11,579 nt of DNA from Thermodesulfobacteriota bacterium (lineage in GTDB: Bacteria; Desulfobacterota; Desulfobacteria; Desulfobacterales; RPRI01): assembly GCA_030836965.1 (NCBI GenBank), contig JAUPLM010000129.1:1-11579 (forward strand), given 5' to 3'. Under the pieces are notes generated by a model. That model had not been told where the DNA came from. It did not search any database and saw nothing but the letters and a program-made list of their open reading frames with translations. Made by a program: the position numbers and the translations under genes. How positions within the stretch are numbered: position 1 is the first letter of the stretch; each line of letters begins with the position of its first letter. This document shows, in pieces, positions 1-7,714 of the stretch.

Positions 1-770
1 ATTCTTATTTCCGCTTTTACGGGAGGGATGGGGAAGGGAGCAGCATTTTTCACGGTATCAACGGCATTCCGATCCAGCAGGCTGAAACCTGAACTTTCAA
101 CCACTCTCACATTATTGACGCTTCCATCTTCGCAGACTATGAATGCTATCCTGACCTGGCCGCACCAGCCCATCTTTCGCGCCATGCCAGGATATGTAAT
201 GCCGCCGGTTATCCTGTCCCTGATATAAGCAAAATGCTCCTTAAGATATGCCGCTCCGGAAGTTTCAGGCGTCGTGCCCGTACCGGCATTGCCGGAAAGT
301 CCGGCTCTCTCCCGGAATGTCCCGGCCGCATTCCGTGACGCCTCTATAGCCGGCGGTGCGCCTGTAAAACCCATCGTCCGGGGTAAAGATGCTGCACCCG
401 CTTCTCCCTGAGTGGACAGCGTGTCTGTGGCATCAGCAGTCAGGGACGGAGAGCCGGAACCTTCCTCTTCCTTTACCGGGACTTCAGAGGATGCCGGCAA
501 TTTATCAGCTTCCTGATCCGGCAGATTATACCTCTCGGGGACCTCTTTCGGTCGTATAGCCGTGGCGCGTTCAGGCGCTTTTATCATTGCCTGCGCCTGA
601 TACAATGAAGACTGCGCAACCGCGGCAGGCGGGTTATTGCCTGAAAGAGCGAAGTCAATCACGATGAGCTTGTTCTGCGAAACGGCAGGAACCTGTAACG
701 CGGCTACGATCAGAAAGATCGCTCCGTGAATGACGATGGACCACTGGAAACCTTTGGCTTGCAATGTCAT
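1..770 (-). CDS. tonB: TonB energy-transducing protein, 3' end outside window
   Basis: This is the periplasm-spanning protein that passes ExbB-ExbD energy to outer-membrane receptors. The 256 visible residues start at the ATG at 768-770, which overlaps the exbD stop as ATGA. Residues 9-29 form one N-terminal membrane anchor with the SxxxH signature (S11, H15) that TonB uses to contact ExbB. Residues 30-175 form a low-complexity linker with less proline than classical TonB. The TonB C-terminal domain starts near residue 176, with the YP motif at 193-194, then GQVRIAF, EDGSVNNVRVVESSG and LLDRNAV. The frame is still open at position 1; by family length roughly ten residues are missing. Two cysteines in the C-terminal domain (C203, C213) are unusual for TonB. 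It is the last visible gene of exbB-exbD-tonB and probably serves the two receptors upstream. Confidence 0.92.
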   Translation of the reverse strand, partial: MTLQAKGFQWSIVIHGAIFLIVAALQVPAVSQNKLIVIDFALSGNNPPAAVAQSSLYQAQAMIKAPERATAIRPKEVPERYNLPDQEADKLPASSEVPVKEEEGSGSPSLTADATDTLSTQGEAGAASLPRTMGFTGAPPAIEASRNAAGTFRERAGLSGNAGTGTTPETSGAAYLKEHFAYIRDRITGGITYPGMARKMGWCGQVRIAFIVCEDGSVNNVRVVESSGFSLLDRNAVDTVKNAAPFPIPPVKAEIR

Positions 771-1147
771 TTTTTCATTTCCGTTTGAAGACTCAATTTC
801 CTGAAACCGCTGTTCTTGACCACGTCCATGACATCGATGAAAACCTGCAGGGTGATATCCCGGTCAGCACTTACCAGCACAGGTGTTTCCGGGCTGAAGG
901 CACGGATTTCATCGCCCAGTTTAACCAGAGGCACAGGTTTCGCATTCAAATAAAGCACGCTCTGATGATCGATCTCAATGGATATCGACTTAACTGTCCC
1001 TGGCTGATGCGTTGTAACTTTTGGCAGCTCAAGAGGGATGGCGCCCCTTGCAATGAACGTTGAGGTTGTCAGGACAATCGTTAAGAGCACCAGCATGATA
1101 TCTATAAAAGGGATGACGTTGATGTAATCAAACTCTTTCTCTTCCAT
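767..1147 (-). CDS. exbD: ExbD/TolR-family biopolymer transport protein
   Basis: This is the inner-membrane partner of ExbB in the proton-driven TonB motor, 126 residues. After a short cytoplasmic stretch, the single membrane helix (about residues 10-31) begins [15 protein letters not shown]16 lies where E. coli ExbD has its essential membrane aspartate (Asp25). The rest (about 35-126) is the periplasmic domain, ending in LSLQTEMKK. The start at 1147 lies inside the last codons of exbB (20-bp overlap), and the stop overlaps the tonB start, so the three genes should be translationally coupled. The IDIMLVLL signature fits ExbD and TolR equally well. An adjacent TonB rather than TolA, and receptors upstream, favour ExbD. 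Confident in family and role. Confidence 0.93.
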   Translation of the reverse strand: MEEKEFDYINVIPFIDIMLVLLTIVLTTSTFIARGAIPLELPKVTTHQPGTVKSISIEIDHQSVLYLNAKPVPLVKLGDEIRAFSPETPVLVSADRDITLQVFIDVMDVVKNSGFRKLSLQTEMKK

Positions 1148-1562
1148 TTCTAATCTCCCATTCGAAGATGAGTACTTTTGCCTTTCTTACCAGAAAGTTG
1201 TAAAGCGTTATGGACGGAATGGCGACAAGAAGCCCGACAGCCGTTGCTTTCATCGCGAGGGCGAGCCCCACCATGATCTTCCCGGTGTCCATAAAACCTT
1301 CACGCCCCATGGTGTAAAAGGTGAGCATGATCCCGAGAACCGTCCCGAGAAGACCGATGTACGGGGCATTGCTCGCGATGGTTGCCAGAATATGAAGCTT
1401 TCCGGTTACCGCCAGCTCCAGAGCCTTTCTGTCGGTGAAAGCGTCGGCGGAGTGCCTGCTGTAATAAAGACGCCTCTCGATAGCGACGGCCACCGCGATG
1501 ACACTCATGATCACCAGGAGGCCTATAATTCCGTAATCAACAATAAACTTCAGCGATTCCAT
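1128..1562 (-). CDS. exbB: TonB-system energizer ExbB, short type
   Basis: This is the proton-channel subunit of the TonB motor. At 144 residues it is the short form (near 145-150 residues in epsilon- and deltaproteobacteria), not the roughly 240-residue E. coli form. Three membrane helices are visible, at about 9-28, 62-84 and 97-125. The MotA/TolQ/ExbB signature is clear in [15 protein letters not shown] and in the third-helix stretch [19 protein letters not shown]. An AAGGAAG ribosome binding site precedes the ATG at 1560-1562. The gene starts 59 bases after the copper-type receptor and overlaps exbD by 20 bp. A TolQ assignment is less likely because no tolA, tolB or pal is present. Confidence 0.92.
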   Translation of the reverse strand: MESLKFIVDYGIIGLLVIMSVIAVAVAIERRLYYSRHSADAFTDRKALELAVTGKLHILATIASNAPYIGLLGTVLGIMLTFYTMGREGFMDTGKIMVGLALAMKATAVGLLVAIPSITLYNFLVRKAKVLIFEWEIRNGRERV

Positions 1563-1601
1563 AGTTTTTCTTCCTTTTGTTTCATTTTAAAATGCGACTT
1601 T

Positions 1602-1615
1602 GGCGGGTTGCCGCC
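1602..1615. other. Small hairpin between receptor and exbB
   Basis: GGCGG and CCGCC form a 5-bp stem around a GTTG loop in the 59-base gap after the receptor stop. No T-run follows on the minus strand, so it is not a standard terminator. It could tune mRNA stability or the receptor-to-exbB expression ratio. It is weak evidence alone. Confidence 0.35.
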
Positions 1616-1621
1616 TTTCAA

Positions 1622-3793
1622 TTAAAACTTGTATATCACTGTCAGATAGCCGAAAATACCTACTTCGGGAACTCTCACGCCACTTCGAAAAGGATCGCGC
1701 TGATATGACATGTGATTGAAATAGTGCTTATCGAACACATTGTTAACACCGGCAAAAATCGTCCAGTGATCGAGATTGATACCGGCTTTGAAATCGGTTA
1801 TACCCCAGCCGTCGGTTTTCTCTTCTTCCAGGCTTCGGTCGACACGGTCCTGCCTGCCTGCAAATCTTTCAGTAATCTCCATAAACCATGTATCTACATC
1901 GTAACGAATTCCAAATGAACCTGCCAGAGGAGGGATCTCTGCCAGCGGATCGTCCGTGTCAAGATTTTCCCCTCGCGTATAGGAGAGGCTCGATATCGCA
2001 TAAAGATTCCACGGAAAAGATATCCGGCAGGACAATTCACCGCCCCAGAGTTCAGCATCAATGCTACCGTAGGTGCGGGCTGCAGGCATAGTAGCCAGGC
2101 CGGGGCCATCGGGATCGGCAACTTCTTCAACATTTATATAATCATCAATCCTGCTGTAGAATATAGACGTGTTGACATAGAATCCGTTACCGGTAATTTT
2201 TATACCGAGATCAGCCTGGTTATTGCGTACCGGATCAAGATCCGGATTACCGATCCAGTTTGTTAAAGTGGGCGCCATAACGGTCGGTGTCTTCTTCATG
2301 CCTATGTACAATTCCTGCGGATCAGGCATGCGGCTCACAGATGCCAGTCCCGCGAACAGTTCGATATTTGAGGCAGCCTGCCAGAATAATTGAAGATTGG
2401 CGCTCGGTTCAAAAAAACTGTTTTCGCTGTTGAGAGATTCACCCGGATAATAAGGCTGGTAAAGGGAAGCTATGCGGGTACCGGTGAGCGCCGTCGCATC
2501 TGACTTGGCGTAATCGAAGCGCAGACCGCCTTTTAATTTTAACTCTGTGGAAAGAGGCCTGGTGTATTCTCCAAACACTCCAAACTGGTTATGATCCACA
2601 TCCGGAATCATCGGCTGGGGCTGGTAGGCTAGATACATTGTGCTTTTGTTGACGGCATCCCAGTTTCGGTTAAAATAATCAATCCCACCAAGCAGTACGC
2701 CTGAACCCAGATTGACGCTTCCGCTCAGATTGGAGCCGATGGTAGTAGTTTCGGCGTCGGTTTGCATCATATAATTCCGTGTAACCATGGCGCTTCGTAC
2801 CGAGCTTTCACGGAATTCGTCATGCATGAGGTGGTCGACATCAGTCAGGTAGATTTGAAGTTTAACATCATTGATAGACTCAACCGGACTCTTTATGGTT
2901 GTTGTCCAGTTGAACCTGCTTGTACGGTCATATTCCGCATCCATTAATAGGGCCGGATACAATACATGATCTGCGTCCTGGTATGATATATCCAATTCGG
3001 TTTTTGTCAAAGGCGCAATCCTGTAGCCGCCTTTTATCCAGAACGTGTTGATGTCATATGCCCTTGAATCCAGGTCATTGCTGCGGTAGCGATTTTTACT
3101 GTTTGAAGGATAGATATCTGTTATCCGCTTGCCATCGCCGGATCTTGGCGGCAGGGAATACTTGTAGGCATAACCGCCGGATGCTGCGTAAGTATCATCG
3201 GCGTATGACCCTGTTGCGGCTGCATGTGTCATGTCATAGGAACCATATGTCAGCACAGCGGAAACGTCTGAGCCGGGTTCAGGTTTTTTACCTATTGCAT
3301 TTACAAGGCCTCCAAGACTTCCTGAGTAACGCAGGTCATACGGCCCCTTGACAACCTCGATCGATTCAACTTCGGCAAAGTCGAAGTGAAATGTTGGAGG
3401 ATCCATACGCGAAGGACAGCCGCCATGAACCCGAACTCCATCCATCAGGACGTTTATGTTATCGCGTTGCTGCCCACGCAGAACTATATCGTTGGCAATT
3501 GCGCCCTTTCTGAGACCGGTTATACCCGGAATATTCTGCATCGCTTCACCGATATCGCGGGAAGAGCCTTCTCTCACCTCGCGAATTGTCATATTCTCCT
3601 GATTGGATTCGAGTTTGGTCCCCTTGACAACGATTTCATCAAGCAGAATTGAATCGGCGGCATATAAAGGCAGAGATATAATAAAAGACAAAAGAATACA
3701 GAGTATTGAAACGTTTTGCAGATAGATGTTGCATCCGGACCCGGTAATATTCCGTGTTATCCTGTTTTTAATCTTGCAATAATATTTTTTCAT
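1622..3793 (-). CDS. TonB-dependent receptor, OprC/NosA-like, probable copper uptake
   Basis: This is a 723-residue outer-membrane receptor. Residues 1-46 form a long signal peptide whose hydrophobic core is about 28-45. The TonB box is near 52-57 (DEIVVKG), the plug spans about 65-170 (including VLMDGV and VVKGP), and a beta-barrel ends in YKF. In the plug, GGCPSRMDPP places C126 and M130 as CxxxM. In the barrel, M284 and the pair H321/M323 (HLM) follow. In Pseudomonas OprC, as I recall, copper is held by C143 and M147 plus M286, H323 and M325, so the spacings within each group are identical. This is the basis for the copper call. AGAGAGGAATAA precedes the ATG. The gene lies 44 bases after the small four-Cys protein and before exbB-exbD-tonB. 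Membership in the receptor family is certain; the copper substrate is inferred. Confidence 0.9.
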   Translation of the reverse strand: MKKYYCKIKNRITRNITGSGCNIYLQNVSILCILLSFIISLPLYAADSILLDEIVVKGTKLESNQENMTIREVREGSSRDIGEAMQNIPGITGLRKGAIANDIVLRGQQRDNINVLMDGVRVHGGCPSRMDPPTFHFDFAEVESIEVVKGPYDLRYSGSLGGLVNAIGKKPEPGSDVSAVLTYGSYDMTHAAATGSYADDTYAASGGYAYKYSLPPRSGDGKRITDIYPSNSKNRYRSNDLDSRAYDINTFWIKGGYRIAPLTKTELDISYQDADHVLYPALLMDAEYDRTSRFNWTTTIKSPVESINDVKLQIYLTDVDHLMHDEFRESSVRSAMVTRNYMMQTDAETTTIGSNLSGSVNLGSGVLLGGIDYFNRNWDAVNKSTMYLAYQPQPMIPDVDHNQFGVFGEYTRPLSTELKLKGGLRFDYAKSDATALTGTRIASLYQPYYPGESLNSENSFFEPSANLQLFWQAASNIELFAGLASVSRMPDPQELYIGMKKTPTVMAPTLTNWIGNPDLDPVRNNQADLGIKITGNGFYVNTSIFYSRIDDYINVEEVADPDGPGLATMPAARTYGSIDAELWGGELSCRISFPWNLYAISSLSYTRGENLDTDDPLAEIPPLAGSFGIRYDVDTWFMEITERFAGRQDRVDRSLEEEKTDGWGITDFKAGINLDHWTIFAGVNNVFDKHYFNHMSYQRDPFRSGVRVPEVGIFGYLTVIYKF

Positions 3794-3837
3794 TTATTCC
3801 TCTCTATGATCAATTTATGAATAATTAATCGCAGCTA

Positions 3838-4107
3838 TTAATTAAAATTGTTGATCATTTCCCGGGGATCGCCGCCCGGCGGACATGATGTTGCCGGCAT
3901 ATATTTGATGCGCAAGTCCGGTTTTTCTCCCTGCTTTCTTCTTCCTGCCGCTCTCAGGGCAACAAGGATGGCCAGGATGCCTCCAAAACCGGCGCACTGA
4001 AAACAGGAACCGCATCTGCCCGTGCAGCCAAGCGCCGGAAGAATGCCTGCGAAGCCGCTGAACAGAGCGGTGAGGAAAATATGAATTTTGAACCTCATCT
4101 CATTCAT
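3838..4107 (-). CDS. Small membrane protein with four-Cys cluster, unknown function
   Basis: This 89-residue protein is not one I can name. Residues 8-26 are hydrophobic and could be a signal or a membrane helix. They are followed directly by CTGRCGSCFQC (C28, C32, C35, C38), then a second hydrophobic stretch (about 40-52), a basic RAAGRRKQ segment and a polar tail with one more cysteine (C75). The cluster therefore sits between two hydrophobic segments, most likely on the periplasmic side, and could bind a metal or a small cofactor. GGAGACCGCGGT precedes the ATG at 4107. The start overlaps the stop of the polyferredoxin as ATGA, so the two are probably translationally coupled and may act together. 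An alternative start is M4 (4098). The placement between a ferredoxin-type protein and a copper-type receptor favours metal handling, but this is inference. Confidence 0.75.
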   Translation of the reverse strand: MNEMRFKIHIFLTALFSGFAGILPALGCTGRCGSCFQCAGFGGILAILVALRAAGRRKQGEKPDLRIKYMPATSCPPGGDPREMINNFN

Positions 4108-5012
4108 ACCGCGGTCTCCTTTCCGGCTGAACCGCTAAAAGCGTAAGAGGCGGCGGTCCCGACCTGTTCATTAGCGCTTTGTTTTTCGGGACCGTAAACA
4201 ATGGCATTCTTCGGGCAGGCCTTCATGCATGAGCCGCAGGGGATGCAGGAGAGCTGGTCGATCCCGGCTTCCTTGCCGATATCGATCGCCCAGACGGGGC
4301 ATACCTCCTTGCAGAGACCGCATCCGGAGCAGCGATCCTTTACAACGCGGAATCTCCTGCCGAACTTTTCACCGAGCCTGTTGGAGATGGCGTCGAGAGC
4401 GCCGACGGGACAGAGGAGATTGCAGTAAGCTCTTCCCCCTCTGGCGAGAAAACCCAGGCCGACTAAAAGCCCCAGGTTTATTATTCCTGCGCTGCGAAAA
4501 AAGTAGGCCATATCCGCCTGGGAGAATGCTGCGCCCATGAGTCTCGGAACTGTTGCGAAATTACAGTAGGAACAACAGAGGCTTCCCAGACCGAGAGCAG
4601 GAAGCAGGAGAAAGGCGGTCAGGTATCCGTACCTTACCGGCGACGCCGGTACGGCGTCGAGGCGCACTTTTAAAGCTTTGGGAATCAGCCGGCTGCCAAG
4701 TTCGGAAATTCCGCCCACCGGGCAAAGATGGCTGCACCAGAAGCGGCCCAGGAAGAAAGTGCTGATCACGGCGCCCAGAACAAGAATGACCCCCATATAA
4801 CTCCTCAGCATCCCTGCTGCAAACTCCAAAGCTCCCTGACCATGGCGCCAGGAAAAAAACATGCGTGGACACCAGCTCCCGCAAAAGCTGCTGTCCTGCG
4901 TAAACTGAAACAGAAAAGAAAGGGGCGGCATGAACAGAACGATGCCGAGCATCAGTATCCAGGTTCTTCTTCTGGTAAAAAAGTTCGCTTTAGTGCTGGT
5001 GTCCGCCTGCAT
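4104..5012 (-). CDS. NapH/CcoG-like membrane polyferredoxin
   Basis: This is an integral membrane iron-sulfur protein of 302 residues. Membrane helices are expected near 16-35, 72-89, 129-144 and 176-191. There are three CxxxC-P motifs (C44/C48, C93/C97, C197/C201), a CCxxC (C146, C147, C150), and two C-terminal 4Fe-4S motifs of CxxCxxCxxxC-P form (C228-C238 and C256-C266). NapH, NosR and CcoG/RdxA share this architecture: they pass electrons across the membrane, and CcoG has been reported to reduce Cu(II). A longer reading starts at 5090, but GGGGGAGG lies just upstream of the ATG at 5010-5012, and that start leaves only a 23-bp overlap with the YHS gene. A role reducing an imported metal, or maturing a redox protein, fits the operon but is inferred. 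Confidence 0.88.
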   Translation of the reverse strand: MQADTSTKANFFTRRRTWILMLGIVLFMPPLSFLFQFTQDSSFCGSWCPRMFFSWRHGQGALEFAAGMLRSYMGVILVLGAVISTFFLGRFWCSHLCPVGGISELGSRLIPKALKVRLDAVPASPVRYGYLTAFLLLPALGLGSLCCSYCNFATVPRLMGAAFSQADMAYFFRSAGIINLGLLVGLGFLARGGRAYCNLLCPVGALDAISNRLGEKFGRRFRVVKDRCSGCGLCKEVCPVWAIDIGKEAGIDQLSCIPCGSCMKACPKNAIVYGPEKQSANEQVGTAASYAFSGSAGKETAV

Positions 5013-5622
5013 CTTTTGCCTCCCCCTTTCCTTTGAATATGACCGGAACGCTGAGAACCGGCCGGTTTGTCTTCGTGTCATAAAAAGCAAGATTGTACGC
5101 GCCTTTTATATGGGCGTTATTTTTATACTTCTCCGGATCTTTACCGAAGGCTTCGGCGCACCCTTCGGAGCAGAAGAAGTAGTCTTTACCGGCGTAGGAA
5201 GCCTTGAGAAACCCGTCCATGCGGGTCATGCGGCATACAGGGTCGAGCAGAGGCGGTTTCATCACAACCCAAAGGGCAATCCTGTCTTTCGGTTTAAGGC
5301 CGTAGATCACGTTGCCCCTTAGTTCGGGATTACGGCGTATGCCGAGATCCACAACGGGTCCCGAGAGATATATCTTGTATTCAATGGCGGGCTCGCCTTC
5401 GAGCGCAACCCTGGCGTCGCCCCTGTAAGGAGGGATGACGGTTGCTGTGGCAATAAGTGTGTAGTCGTTCTCTCCGCTGCCGAGAAATGAAGGGTGCCTC
5501 GCTTCGCCGCCAGAGGCCCGGATCAGGCCGATTGAATGGGCCGAATCGCCCCACCGGTAAGTTGCCGCCAGGTAAGATACGGCAATAACGAGAAGAAAGA
5601 TAATGATCTTCTTTGTTTTCAT
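4990..5622 (-). CDS. Membrane-anchored YHS-domain metal-binding protein
   Basis: This 210-residue protein has an N-terminal hydrophobic segment (about 5-20, preceded by KTKK) that acts as a signal or anchor, so the rest should be periplasmic. Residues about 45-122 form a beta-rich region I do not recognise. The YHS domain (about 126-166) is clear: DPVCRM, then YFFCSEGCAEAFGKDPEKY, with C130, C151 and C155 as likely metal ligands. YHS/TRASH domains occur in heavy-metal and copper proteins such as P-type ATPases. A short tail follows and ends in GGHQH, which could add histidine ligands. TAGGAGAGACACC precedes the ATG. The gene starts 10 bases after the receptor stop and overlaps the polyferredoxin start by 23 bp. 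It could be a periplasmic metal chaperone between receptor and polyferredoxin; the metal is not shown. Confidence 0.87.
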   Translation of the reverse strand: MKTKKIIIFLLVIAVSYLAATYRWGDSAHSIGLIRASGGEARHPSFLGSGENDYTLIATATVIPPYRGDARVALEGEPAIEYKIYLSGPVVDLGIRRNPELRGNVIYGLKPKDRIALWVVMKPPLLDPVCRMTRMDGFLKASYAGKDYFFCSEGCAEAFGKDPEKYKNNAHIKGAYNLAFYDTKTNRPVLSVPVIFKGKGEAKDAGGHQH

Positions 5623-5632
5623 GGTGTCTCTC

Positions 5633-7714
5633 CTAAAATTTGTATTCGACTGTCGCCATCCAGGTCCACGGAGCCCCGGGCCGGTATTTAGCAGCGCCGC
5701 CCGAGTCCCTGGTTACTTCGATGGCATGCCGGGTATCGAACAGATTGTTGATGCCGAGAGAAAAGTCCCACCCGTTTACTTCATAACCGGCAAATACGTT
5801 CGTGATGAATGAATATCCCTTGTAGGTTTCGGTGTTCGCATTATCCACCTCATATCTGCCCCAGGTGTTCGTTTCCGCTCTGAACCTGAATCCCGAAGGA
5901 TGCTTGTAGGCGGCAAACAGAGTGTACTGGTGCTCGGGGATGTAAGGGAGCCTGTTACCGTTTCTGCTGTAGTTCATTCCGTTGATCACCTCGTTGAATT
6001 CGGCAAAGGTGAAGTCGCTGTAGGTGTATGCCCCGCCGATATGAAGGCCTTCGAGCACCTGTATTTTTGCCGACAGCTCGGCTCCTTTTTTCCTCGTTTC
6101 GCCCGCATTGCTGTACGACGACTGATTGCCGGGCAGAATGGTCTGGACAATGTCGTCTTTGACGGTGATATAGAAGAGAGAAAGATCGATACTGTGCCCT
6201 TTTCCAGATCTGGCTTTTAAACCGGTTTCATAGTTATAGGTTTTTGAAGGTGTGAGATCCGGATTCAGGTTCAGTTCCGATGTCTGAGGCGTCTGGAAAC
6301 CGGTCGACAGGTTGCCGTACAGGTTGACCATAGGGGTCAGTTTGTGCACGATGCCGATCCTGGGGCTAACGCGGTCGAAGGTTGCATCTCTGGCAATAGT
6401 CGCCCTGTTTACGACGTACCGGGCAGTTGCGTAATTGTACTGAATAAATTGATCCGTGTGGAGATCGAACTCGACCCGGTCGTATCGTACCCCGACATCC
6501 ACGATCCAGCTGTCCGAAGGAGTCAGGGATTCCTGAGCATAGACTCCCCATTTGCTGATCTTGTCTTTTCCCCGTTCCGCGAAGGAGCCTTTGTTGTCGG
6601 ATGTCGTAAACAACAATCTTCCGCCGGCGCCGGAAACAAAATCCCGGTAGGTGTATTTGTCGCCGTCGGTTTTATCTATCTGGCCCGCTATGCCCGCAGT
6701 GACAAGTCCTTTCATTCCCGCGATCGTATGTTTGAGATCGGCCTGTATGTCCGTCCCGTACACATACGCTCCGCCGTCGTTGATCAGGCCCGTCACCGGG
6801 TGATAATGATCCCATTTCTGGAAATAGGCCACCGGTTTCAGTTTCACATCTCCCAGTACCGCTTCCCCTTTAAGACTCGAGTGGAGGATGTCGCTGTACC
6901 TGCCCATATGTCTCCATTGTTCGGATGTTAACTGGGTGATATCCTTTTTGTACTGGGCCTCCGTGAGTGTTCCCGGCAACTGCAGGTCCGCCTGTGTCAG
7001 CGAGATATTTGCTTCCACTGAGGAATTCCCGGAGAATAAATGCCCGATCTTGAGGCTTCCCTGATCGGTGCTGAAGGTGTTCCATTCCCGCCATGAATCG
7101 GTCAACCGCCTGCTCCCGGAAGCGGAAATGTAGGTATCTCCGAAATGCGTCCCGTATACTCCGTTATAGGATTCCGTATCATAGCTTCCATATCCGATTT
7201 TAGCGTTTTTTGTTTCTTCAAAGAGATTCTTTGTGATGATATTCACTACGCCGCCCGCCGCGTTTGCCCCGTAGAGGGTCGAGTTCGGGCCTTTGACGAC
7301 ATCGATCCTCTCCACCATTTCGGAATCGACAAAATCGAGCCGGGACATGCCGTCCGGGTCTGTGATCGGGACTCCATCGAGGAGGATCATGATCTCCCGC
7401 ACCCCGTACCTCGCCTTCAGACCCGCTCCCCGGATTATCAGGCGGGTATCGTACCCTCCGTTCTTGGATTCCGACTGTACGCCCGGAAGCCCGGTAAGAG
7501 CCTCCTTCAGACTGAACATTCTCGTGTCTTTTATATCCTCTTTGGTAACCACGCTGACCGCTGCGGGGATCTCTTCTGTGGTCCGTTCTGTTCTCGTGGC
7601 AGTAACAACCACTTCGTCAAGTTCCATCCGCTTTTCCTTTGCCTGTTCCGACTGTGCAGGCGCGCAAAAGAAAAGCAGCATGACGGCAATAATTGTGATC
7701 AATCGTATTTTCAT
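5633..7714 (-). CDS. TonB-dependent receptor, substrate unknown
   Basis: This is an outer-membrane receptor of 693 residues from the ATG at 7712-7714. That start is chosen because CTGGAGG lies upstream and a compact signal peptide (about 1-22, ending CAPAQS) follows; an in-frame start at 7744 adds ten residues. The TonB box is near 31-38 (LDEVVVTA). The plug spans about 45-160, with LIIRGAG, ILLDGVP, IDVVKGP, STLYGANAAGGVVNIITK and the usual order. A beta-barrel ends in VEYKF. The plug lacks the CxxxM motif of the second receptor, so the ligand probably differs. The plug resembles the broad siderophore, ferric citrate and vitamin B12 group, and I cannot choose among them. It follows a structured leader and opens the cluster of YHS, polyferredoxin and copper-type receptor, so a metal or metal complex is the likely substrate. 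Confidence 0.9.
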   Translation of the reverse strand: MKIRLITIIAVMLLFFCAPAQSEQAKEKRMELDEVVVTATRTERTTEEIPAAVSVVTKEDIKDTRMFSLKEALTGLPGVQSESKNGGYDTRLIIRGAGLKARYGVREIMILLDGVPITDPDGMSRLDFVDSEMVERIDVVKGPNSTLYGANAAGGVVNIITKNLFEETKNAKIGYGSYDTESYNGVYGTHFGDTYISASGSRRLTDSWREWNTFSTDQGSLKIGHLFSGNSSVEANISLTQADLQLPGTLTEAQYKKDITQLTSEQWRHMGRYSDILHSSLKGEAVLGDVKLKPVAYFQKWDHYHPVTGLINDGGAYVYGTDIQADLKHTIAGMKGLVTAGIAGQIDKTDGDKYTYRDFVSGAGGRLLFTTSDNKGSFAERGKDKISKWGVYAQESLTPSDSWIVDVGVRYDRVEFDLHTDQFIQYNYATARYVVNRATIARDATFDRVSPRIGIVHKLTPMVNLYGNLSTGFQTPQTSELNLNPDLTPSKTYNYETGLKARSGKGHSIDLSLFYITVKDDIVQTILPGNQSSYSNAGETRKKGAELSAKIQVLEGLHIGGAYTYSDFTFAEFNEVINGMNYSRNGNRLPYIPEHQYTLFAAYKHPSGFRFRAETNTWGRYEVDNANTETYKGYSFITNVFAGYEVNGWDFSLGINNLFDTRHAIEVTRDSGGAAKYRPGAPWTWMATVEYKF

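Noticed and set aside
5013..5090. Longer N-terminus for the polyferredoxin starting at 5090
   Set aside because: It would overlap the YHS gene by about 100 bases and its extra residues look unlike a membrane protein; the start at 5012 has an excellent ribosome binding site.
6344..6931. A 195-codon plus-strand frame opposite the first receptor
   Set aside because: It is the antisense shadow of a clear receptor gene; no motif, signal or ribosome binding site supports it. The same applies to the plus-strand frames at 764-1063, 4930-5322 and 7145-7736.
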